39,370 nt of DNA, from assembly GCA_030606335.1 (NCBI GenBank), contig JAUWGP010000025.1:1-39370 (forward strand), in the 5' to 3' direction. Under the pieces are notes generated by a model, which was given only the letters and a program-made list of their open reading frames with translations, made no database searches and was not told where the DNA came from. Source of the stretch: Caldifarciminota bacterium (GTDB taxonomy: Bacteria > Hydrothermota > UBA3073). Position numbers and translations under genes: made by a program. Positions 24,388-30,886 of the stretch are shown in pieces. Position 1 is the stretch's first letter, and the number at the start of each line of letters is the position of its first letter.

Positions 24388-26367
24388 CTAACACACCACA
24401 CATCCCGGAGGAACATCAGTATCAGTAGTGATTAGTACGGGTTTTCCATCATGGACTGCAGCAAGAAGCATACCCCTTGACTCAACGCCCCTTATTTCTT
24501 TAGGTTCCAGGTTCAGGAGTACCACTATGTTTTTTCCTATAAGTTCTTCTGGCTTGTAGACATCGCCTATACCAGCAACAAGTTGTCTCGTATCCCCGCC
24601 TGTATCTACAAGTAACTTTATAAGTTTATCAGTACCTTCCACCCTTTCAGCGTTTTTTATCTTCCCTATTTTCAGGTCAAGGGCTTGAAAGTCACTGAAC
24701 TTTATAATATTGCCCATCATTTTTCTCCTTTCAATAGTTATTTTTTCATTTGAAATTGGCTCAAATAAAATTTCAGTTTTCCCAAGAATGGTACCCTCAT
24801 GTATTAAAAGGTTTCCAAGGTCATCCCACCTATATTCCTTAATTTTAAGAAAATTTCTTATTTTTTCAGCAGTGAATGGAATGACCGGTTCTGATAATAA
24901 TCCAAGGTTCGCAATGAGTGATGTTGTAACCCACATAACAGTTGAAAGTCTCTCATTATCAGTTTTATTTAGTTCCCAGGGTTTTGAATAATCAAAATAC
25001 CTGTTACCTTCTCTTGCAAGCTCCATGAATTTTTCTGTGGCGCGCTTTGGGCTGAAATTCTCGTAGGCATCTTCTACCTCTTTTGCCAGTTTTTTTATCT
25101 TTTGGAGTAACTCCATATCCTCTGCTTTAAGGTTCCCCTTATGAGGTATTCTGCTACCCATATATTTATCTATAAACTGTAGTGTACGGTTAATCAGGTT
25201 ACCATAGGTACCTACCAGTTCGTTGTTTGTTCTACCCATATAGTCATTCCATGAAAAGTCAGAGTCAGAACGTTCAGGAGCATTGGATAAAAGTGTATAT
25301 CTGAGAGAGTCTGGGTCAAATTCCTTGAGCCACGAAGAAAGCCATATTGCATAGTTCTTTGAAGTTGACATCTGTTTTTTCTCAATTGTAAGAAACTCAT
25401 TTGCAGGTATATCTGATGGAAGTATGAAATCTTCAAATGCCATTAATGTAGCTGGCCACATTAAAGCATGAAAGACAATATTATCCTTGCCTATGAAATG
25501 TATGAGTCTGGTTTCCTCTGATGTCCACCAATCCTTCCATTCATCGGGATTTCCCTTCTTTTCTGCCCATTCAATCGTTGATGATATATAACCTATTGGT
25601 GCGTCAAACCAGACATATAAAACCTTTCCCTCTGCCTCTTTAAGAGGAACAGGAACTCCCCAGGAAAGGTCCCTTGTTATGGGTCTGGGTTTAAGACCTT
25701 CTTTTAACCACCCAAGGGCAAACTCACGCACGTTTTCCTTCCAGTTCGTTTTTTTCTTAAGCCACTCCATAAGCCTATCCTGCAGAAGGTCGAGTTTAAA
25801 GAACCAGTGTTTGGTCTCTTTTAGTTCAGGAGTAGCACCACATAACTTACAGGTGGGGTTAATTAGTGATACAGGTTCAAGCCATCTTCCACACACATCA
25901 CATTGGTCACCTCTTGCCCCAGGGCTTGAACAGTAAGGACATATACCTTCTATATATCTATCTGGCAGAAATCTGTTACAGTTTGAGCAGAAAAAATGAG
26001 TTGAGGTCTTGGGCTCAATATAACCCTTTTCATATACTCGCAAGAAGATATCCTGTGAGAGTTTGTGGTGAAGAGGCGAACTTGTTCTCCCGAAATTGTC
26101 GTAAAGAATTCCTATACTTGTAAGCTCACTCTTTATTTCATTGTGATAAAATGTCGCAACCTCAATAGGGCTTTTTTTAAGAGACTCAGCCTTTAAAGTT
26201 ATTGGCACTCCATTCTCATCGGTTCCGCCAATGTGAATACAGTTGCTCCTTTTCAACCTTTGAAACCTCACATACACATCTGCCGGAAGGTAGCATCCTG
26301 CAAGGTGACCAAGGTGGATTGGACCATTTGCATATGGTAGGGCAGTTGTAACGAGTATTCTACCCAT
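24388..26367 (-). CDS. metG: Methionyl-tRNA synthetase with C-terminal tRNA-binding domain
   Basis: A 659-residue cytoplasmic enzyme charging tRNA-Met. The class I signature HLGH is at 18-21. The zinc region has four CxxC knuckles (C127/130, C143/146, C156/159, C173/176), so two zinc sites. The usual KMSKS loop reads QMSTS (332-336), with both lysines replaced and Lys present just before (KKQ) and after (SK). The catalytic core, anticodon-binding helices (EFDPDSLRYTLLSNAPE) and a C-terminal OB-fold tRNA-binding domain (about 555-659, DLKIGKIKNAERVEGTDKL) are all present. AGGAG precedes the ATG; it starts 3 nt after ricT. Confidence 0.95.
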   Translation of the reverse strand: MGRILVTTALPYANGPIHLGHLAGCYLPADVYVRFQRLKRSNCIHIGGTDENGVPITLKAESLKKSPIEVATFYHNEIKSELTSIGILYDNFGRTSSPLHHKLSQDIFLRVYEKGYIEPKTSTHFFCSNCNRFLPDRYIEGICPYCSSPGARGDQCDVCGRWLEPVSLINPTCKLCGATPELKETKHWFFKLDLLQDRLMEWLKKKTNWKENVREFALGWLKEGLKPRPITRDLSWGVPVPLKEAEGKVLYVWFDAPIGYISSTIEWAEKKGNPDEWKDWWTSEETRLIHFIGKDNIVFHALMWPATLMAFEDFILPSDIPANEFLTIEKKQMSTSKNYAIWLSSWLKEFDPDSLRYTLLSNAPERSDSDFSWNDYMGRTNNELVGTYGNLINRTLQFIDKYMGSRIPHKGNLKAEDMELLQKIKKLAKEVEDAYENFSPKRATEKFMELAREGNRYFDYSKPWELNKTDNERLSTVMWVTTSLIANLGLLSEPVIPFTAEKIRNFLKIKEYRWDDLGNLLIHEGTILGKTEILFEPISNEKITIERRKMMGNIIKFSDFQALDLKIGKIKNAERVEGTDKLIKLLVDTGGDTRQLVAGIGDVYKPEELIGKNIVVLLNLEPKEIRGVESRGMLLAAVHDGKPVLITTDTDVPPGCVVC

Positions 26368-26370
26368 ATT

Positions 26371-27192
26371 CTATCTCCTTCTAAATAGATTACCTTTCAA
26401 TATTACCATTGGGGGGTTAGATATTTGTTTTATTTCATCGAGAGTGGTCGGTATCTTTTTCCCATCATTAAGTCTGATAATAACAGTTTCAGTAACCAGA
26501 TTTCTATCTATAACTGTTCCCTTACCCTTCTCTGTGTTCACTAAAGAGCCAACAGGTGGGAATTTTTTCCCCTGTTCTTGATAAAATTTTTCTTCATATT
26601 TAAGACAGCACATAAGTTTACCACAGAGACCTGTAGCCTTATCAGTACCACATGCAATATCCTGTAACCTGAGTAAAGTTGTAGCAATAGATTCAAAACT
26701 ATTGAGGTGTCGGGAACAACAGGTTTGTAAACCACATACACCATATTCTATATAACTCTTTGCATAATCCCTTGCACCTATCTGTTGAAATTCTACCCTC
26801 ATACCCCAGCTTTTGGAGAGATGTTTAACCAGTGATCTATAATCAAGTTTTGTTTCTGCCAGAAAGTAAAATTTTATCTTTTTCCGATCGAATTGAATAT
26901 GGCATCCGACGATTTTCATCTGAAGGTTAAATTTGGGTAGAAGAGAGATACACTCTTTAGTGTTTTTTATTTTCTCTTTCTCGAGTTGTTCAATTTTCTG
27001 CTTATGCTCGTAAGTCGCAACACAAGCAAATCTATAGGAGACTATATGAGATTTAGGCAGTATATCTATAACATGTCCTATATCTTTGCCGCTTTCAGTT
27101 TTGTATATTATATAATCACCTTTGGATATTCCTATGTCTGGAGCCTTCACGACCCTTGTTTCCTGTTTCCCACAAGTAACTTTAAATAACAT
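26371..27192 (-). CDS. PSP1-domain protein, RicT/YaaT-like
   Basis: A 273-residue cytoplasmic protein. I start at the ATG of MLFKVTCG (27192); the frame opens three codons earlier at a GTG that overlaps the GGAGG site serving this ATG. The PSP1 core includes FYFLAETKLDYRSLVKHLS and EFQQIGARDYAK, followed by cysteine motifs CGLQTCCSRHL and CGKLMCCLKYE, which in RicT help hold an iron-sulfur cluster in the Y complex controlling RNase Y-dependent RNA maturation. It is the first gene of an operon with metG and the HhH radical SAM gene, and sits just downstream of holB, the common bacterial order holB-PSP1-metG. Confidence 0.9.
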   Translation of the reverse strand: MLFKVTCGKQETRVVKAPDIGISKGDYIIYKTESGKDIGHVIDILPKSHIVSYRFACVATYEHKQKIEQLEKEKIKNTKECISLLPKFNLQMKIVGCHIQFDRKKIKFYFLAETKLDYRSLVKHLSKSWGMRVEFQQIGARDYAKSYIEYGVCGLQTCCSRHLNSFESIATTLLRLQDIACGTDKATGLCGKLMCCLKYEEKFYQEQGKKFPPVGSLVNTEKGKGTVIDRNLVTETVIIRLNDGKKIPTTLDEIKQISNPPMVILKGNLFRRR

Positions 27193-27269
27193 AAAAAACA
27201 CCTCCAGAAATTAATCTTATATTGTAAATTTTATTTATGTAATGGAACGGGGCACCTTGAATGGTGAAT

Positions 27270-27298
27270 ATTATAACATAGATTTGAGGAATTGTCAA
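27270..27298 (-). promoter_or_regulatory. Promoter for the ricT-metG-radical SAM operon
   Basis: Minus strand: -35 TTGACA (27293-27298), 17 bp spacer, -10 TATAAT (27270-27275), immediately after the holB stop codon. Confidence 0.87.
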
Positions 27299-27304
27299 TA
27301 AAAT

Positions 27305-28219
27305 TTAAATCAATTCAGGAAGTTTATAAGATAGACGATATAATACATTTTCTGAATTTACATTATACTTTAAAGCAAGCATAGCCTCGCGTATTACATC
27401 CATCCCCTTCAGGCTCAAGGGTAATTCTTTATCTGATAAATCTATATCTGTATTTCTCACCTTGAGACCAAAATGCTGGGCAAGCACATCACCATAAAGT
27501 ACATAGAGAGAATCGAGGAACTCTTCTATAGATAAATCTTTTAAGTTGCGAACAACAGAAAGGCGTTTTCTAACTGGAAAGTGGGCAAATTTAATTGCTT
27601 CTTTTCTAACAGGAGATTCCGAAAGACGAACTGCCTTCCCCATACTCCCGCCTGAAAGGTTTGCAAGTAATTTGTGATTTTTTATACCATGCTTCTTTAG
27701 TAAGATTTCAAGCTCGGATATATTTAATCTCCTGAATTTCACAATTTTACATCTTGAGATTATGGTTGAAAAGAGATAATTTAGATTTGATGATATAAGA
27801 ATGATTGTAGTATCAGGTGGTGGTTCTTCGAGTGTTTTTAAGAATGCGTTTTGTGCTTCATCATTCATTGTTTCTGCATCATCAATTATAACAACTCTTT
27901 TTGCTGTTGTCCTGAGAGAGAGTATCTGCTTTAATTCCCTTATTCTTTTGATCTTAATGTTCCCCTTTTCGTTTGGAGAGATAAGAATAAGATCAGGAAA
28001 GTGACCTTTGTCAATAAGCTTGCAAATAACACAATCATCACAGGGTTCAGACATTTTCTTGAGGCAATTAAGTGTCTTTGTAAGGTTAATAGCTGTGAGC
28101 TTTTTGCCCACACCATTAGGTCCTACAAAAAGATAGGATGAGGCTACCCTCCCTTTAATTATATCTTTTTGAATTATTTCCTTGGCAATATCCTGACCTA
28201 TGATATCATTGAAAGACAT
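27305..28219 (-). CDS. holB: DNA polymerase III delta-prime-like clamp loader subunit
   Basis: A 304-residue cytoplasmic AAA+ protein of the clamp-loader complex. It has FNDIIGQDIAKEII, a P-loop-like GPNGVGKK (33-40; Lys replaces the usual Thr/Ser, as in ATPase-inactive delta-prime), the zinc cysteines C52, C60, C63 and C66 (EPCDDCVICK), the Walker B-like RVVIIDDAETM, NAFLKTLEEPPPDTTIILIS and the sensor/arginine region TIISRCKIVKF. Gene order with PSP1 and metG supports delta-prime rather than DnaX. No clear ribosome-binding site or promoter is seen; a repeat-rich gap lies upstream. Confidence 0.92.
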   Translation of the reverse strand: MSFNDIIGQDIAKEIIQKDIIKGRVASSYLFVGPNGVGKKLTAINLTKTLNCLKKMSEPCDDCVICKLIDKGHFPDLILISPNEKGNIKIKRIRELKQILSLRTTAKRVVIIDDAETMNDEAQNAFLKTLEEPPPDTTIILISSNLNYLFSTIISRCKIVKFRRLNISELEILLKKHGIKNHKLLANLSGGSMGKAVRLSESPVRKEAIKFAHFPVRKRLSVVRNLKDLSIEEFLDSLYVLYGDVLAQHFGLKVRNTDIDLSDKELPLSLKGMDVIREAMLALKYNVNSENVLYRLSYKLPELI

Positions 28220-28258
28220 AAGCTTATTTTACATGGTTATAAAGAAATTTTCGTATAT

Positions 28259-28640
28259 CGTTGTCGATGCTGGTATCGATGCTCGATATTTTGATGCTCG
28301 ATGCTCGTTATCCGTTCCATACGCACCCGTTAACGAGTCTGTAAACTGTTTAATGCCTTTTCCAGATTCAAGCTTCCAGCTTCAAGCCTCGTTACTAGTT
28401 TCGTTACCGATAACCGAGTTTCGATACATATTTCGTTTAGCGTTGTCGATACTCGCCTGCCTGCGGTAGGCAGGTATCGAGGCTCGATATTTTGATGCCC
28501 GAAGCTCGTTATGTCTTTTTCAAGCCTCAAGCTTTCAGTTTCGTTACGGACATACGAGTTTCGATACAATCTACCTTTCTCGCTTTCGTGCGAAACCGAG
28601 AAAGGTTTCGTTACGGACAACCGAGTTTCGATACCCTTAG
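28259..28640. repeat. Composite direct-repeat region upstream of holB
   Basis: Three 30-nt near-identical units beginning GTTTCGTTAC and ending GAGTTTCGATAC at 28398-28427, 28538-28567 and 28605-28634. Also two copies of a longer block (28259-28311 and 28441-28512) with TCGATATTTTGATGC; the second copy contains an extra 19 nt palindromic CCTGCCTGCGGTAGGCA insert (28454-28472). A hairpin CCTTTCTCG/CGAGAAAGG is at 28574-28605. The 28220-28703 gap holds nothing else; no gene is supported. Confidence 0.8.
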
Positions 28641-28703
28641 TCTTGTATTATTCTATAATGTGATTAGAAAAAAATACAATACTGATACAGTTGAACTTTT
28701 ACT

Positions 28704-29771
28704 CTATTTTAATAAAGTCAATGGGTCAATTGCACGTCCATCCCTTCTGATTTCAAAGTGGAGAGTTGACTCTGTTACCATTCCTGATGAACCAACCTTT
28801 CCTATTATTTCACCCTTGTCTACCTTTTCTCCATTTATTACATTAATAACCAAGAGGTGTGCATAGAGTGTATGGAATCCATTTTCATGGTCAATTATGA
28901 TGATATTTCCATATCCATAGAACCTATCTGCATATACTACACTACCGCTATAGGAGGCGATCACAGTAGAACCTTCGCTGGTCTTTATGTCTATACCATT
29001 ATTTAATAGTTTAGTGCCATAAATAGGATCAACAATAGTTCCAAATTTCGAGGTTACTGTTCCCTGTGTAGGCCAGATAAAGTTATCGACCTTACCTGTT
29101 ACTTTATCCCTTACCATTCGTAGGATAAATTGCTCTAACTCCTCTCTCGAACGTTTGAGTTCTTCAACAAGTTTTCCAAGTTCACTCTGCTTGCTTTTAA
29201 CATTCTTTAATAAATTTTCTTTTGCATTCTTCTGATCAAGAATATTTTTCCTTACAGATTTCTCTTCCTTTTCCAGGGCGATTAGAGCGCTGAGTTCTTC
29301 CCGGGCTATGTTCTTTGATATGAGGATTGAATTTCTTATCACAGATAGACTGTCTAAAAAGGTCTTCTCTTGATTGAGAAATATATTAAGACAAAAGATA
29401 TTCTCCTCTCTCTGCCTGCAAAGTGTGACATCAAAAGAGGGTGTTGTGTAATACTCCCTGTATAATAGAAGTATAGCTTCATCGAGATTCTTAGTCTCCT
29501 TGTCTACGGATTCCTTAATTGAAGTTTCATCTTTAATCAAAAAATCTATCTTCTCACGCAGGCTTTTTTTATCTCTCTCTATTTGCGACAGCTTTCTTCT
29601 CTGCCTTTCCTCTTCTCTCTCTATTTTCTCGAGCCCCTGTAATATTCCTCCCTCATCCTGTTTAAGGAGTTCCAATTCTTCTTGAGTTTCCGTTAGCCTT
29701 TCCTCTATTTTATTGAGCTCTCCATGGTAGTCTGAAGAGAGAATCAATATAAATATAAAAATACAAAGCAT
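28704..29771 (-). CDS. EnvC-like murein hydrolase activator (degenerate M23)
   Basis: A 355-residue exported protein. A short N-terminal hydrophobic stretch (LCIFIFILILSS) precedes a long coiled coil (about 17-100 and 160-220), then a LytM/M23 domain (about 230-355: FIWPTQGTVTSKFG, YGYGNIIIIDHENGFHTLYAHL). Key residues have changed: in the HxxxD motif His is Asn (N257, with D261 kept) and in the HxH motif the first His is Thr (T336-L-H338); H305 is kept. That loss resembles EnvC, which activates amidases rather than cutting peptidoglycan. The promoter is so close (29778-29806) that transcription should begin at or next to the ATG, implying a leaderless message. Confidence 0.88.
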   Translation of the reverse strand: MLCIFIFILILSSDYHGELNKIEERLTETQEELELLKQDEGGILQGLEKIEREEERQRRKLSQIERDKKSLREKIDFLIKDETSIKESVDKETKNLDEAILLLYREYYTTPSFDVTLCRQREENIFCLNIFLNQEKTFLDSLSVIRNSILISKNIAREELSALIALEKEEKSVRKNILDQKNAKENLLKNVKSKQSELGKLVEELKRSREELEQFILRMVRDKVTGKVDNFIWPTQGTVTSKFGTIVDPIYGTKLLNNGIDIKTSEGSTVIASYSGSVVYADRFYGYGNIIIIDHENGFHTLYAHLLVINVINGEKVDKGEIIGKVGSSGMVTESTLHFEIRRDGRAIDPLTLLK

Positions 29772-29777
29772 ATGTAA

Positions 29778-29806
29778 ATTATATCTTATTTTTGTATAAT
29801 TGTCAA
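29778..29806 (-). promoter_or_regulatory. Promoter for the EnvC-like gene
   Basis: Minus strand: -35 TTGACA (29801-29806), 17 bp spacer, -10 TATAAT (29778-29783). The -10 ends 6 nt before the ATG at 29771, so no room remains for a ribosome-binding site. Confidence 0.88.
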
Positions 29807-29899
29807 GAAAAAAATTATATTAATAATCAGGTGTATAATACATAGATATCATATTATTAATTCATTATGATTCAAAGATGGGTAAGAATCATATTACAA

Positions 29900-30066
29900 T
29901 GAGATTGCCATCGGTCAAGAAGTGCGACGGACTCGCAATGACAGAGACTGTAATAAGATTGCCACGCTCCCGTTGGTCGCTCGCAATGACACTTTTATTA
30001 TCGTCATTGCGAGCCGCAGGCGAAGCAATCGCATTATTAAGGACTAACGGAATAATATAAGGAGTG
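29900..30066. repeat. GTCATTGCGAG inverted-repeat element, composite copy
   Basis: Two GATTGCCA...TCGCAATGAC half-units (about 29902-29942 and 29958-29990) and one inverted half GTCATTGCGAG...GAAGCAATC (30003-30030), followed by CATTATTAAGGACTAACGGA. The final 45 nt match 33607-33654 with one substitution and a 3-nt indel. Confidence 0.85.
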
Positions 30067-30121
30067 TAAACGACCTGCCTGCCATTTTGGCGAACACCGT
30101 AGAGTATTCTATGGAGTGTTC

Positions 30122-30207
30122 TATGGAGTGCATTAACCATGTTAATGCACCGCTGTGACCCCATAGAGTATTCCTCTACAGGGTAAACGCGGTCACAGCA
30201 CTCCATA
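30122..30207. other. Structured three-way-junction sequence element
   Basis: Outer arms TATGGAGTG (30122-30130) and CACTCCATA (30199-30207) enclose two perfect hairpins: TGCATTAAC/GTTAATGCA (30129-30149; its first two bases overlap the outer arm) and GCTGTGACC/GGTCACAGC (30152-30160, 30191-30199). The second has an inner TAGAG/CTCTA stem. Just upstream, the word CTATGGAGTG is duplicated. It could be a non-coding RNA, a REP-like element or a transposon end. Neighbouring gene: the histidine-kinase pseudogene. Confidence 0.55.
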
Positions 30208-30232
30208 AATGGTTTGAGATAGTGTTGAGTAG

Positions 30233-30597
30233 TTAATTTGTGGAGTATACAGGAAGGAAGACCTTAAAAACAGAACCTTTACCCAACTCACTTTCGACGT
30301 TTATCCATCAGTTCCAAACCACAGAATTCCTTCTTTATCTTCCAGAATAGACAAGATAGTATTATTACATAAACCATCTTTTGTTGTCAGAATAGTGGAA
30401 TTCACTCCGTCATATCTGCTTACACCTCCTCCATTCGTTCCAAGCCACATATAACCTTTACTGTCCTGATAGACAGTCAAAACCTGAGATTGTGCAAGGA
30501 TATCTTCTGCTGTGAAGGTTTTAAAATTATATCTTTGTCCAGTAATAGTTTGGGGTAATATTGATAATATAATAAATATGCTGAGATAAATAAGCAC
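30233..30597 (-). pseudogene. Deletion-fused two-component propeller sensor/histidine kinase
   Basis: The gene begins with GTG after AGGAGG, a signal peptide (MLIYLSIFIILSILPQTITG), and Reg_prop propeller blades (VYQDSKGYMWLGTNGGGVSR, ILEDKEGILWFGTDG), then stops at 30301. In another frame, directly adjoining (30304 down to 30233), is INVESELGKGSVFKVFLPVY, the final segment of a histidine-kinase HATPase domain, with its own stop. The two ends belong to one usual gene of about 1000 codons (propeller, Y_Y_Y, kinase). The middle is deleted with a frame change at about 30301-30306. It is therefore a relic of a sensor kinase. Confidence 0.82.
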
Positions 30598-30673
30598 TAT
30601 ATCCTCCTTATGAAAAATGTGGTTCTGGAAAATATATCTCTGTTTTTTATGTAGATGATAGGTTCCTTAAAAC

Positions 30674-30756
30674 TACCTTTGAGCTCTCTTGATTTTAGGA
30701 TTTTTTCAGAAATTTCAAGGAAAAAACTTGACAGACTGAAATTTTTATGGTATGAT
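30674..30756 (+). promoter_or_regulatory. Promoter module copy 3
   Basis: TACCTTTGAGCTCTCTT (30674-30690) and AGAAATT (30708-30714) lie upstream of the -35 TTGACA (30728-30733), 17 bp spacer and -10 TATGAT (30751-30756). The AGAAATT ends 14 nt before the -35, exactly as in copies 1 and 2. It drives the TonB receptor and possibly the genes after it. Confidence 0.8.
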
Positions 30757-30886
30757 ATAAACATCCCTTATGTAAAGAAGAAGAAGGTTTAATACACCAT
30801 TAAAATCTGAGCAGTTCCGAGTTTCCTAAGGTTAAGATTCATTTTTATAAATTAATTTTACCACTAAAAGACAAACCTTAAAAAGA

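Noticed and set aside
28330..28620. 96-codon minus-strand ORF upstream of holB
   Set aside because: It is composed of translated direct repeats and contains the palindromic insert; no domain or translation signal.
28398..28634. CRISPR array (three 30-nt repeats, one 37-nt gap)
   Set aside because: Gaps are unequal (110 and 37 nt), consist of the same local words and a hairpin, and no cas gene is present. Repeat-element debris explains it better.
29889..30206. 105-codon minus-strand ORF
   Set aside because: It is a translation of the GTCATTGCGAG elements and the structured junction; no ribosome-binding site.
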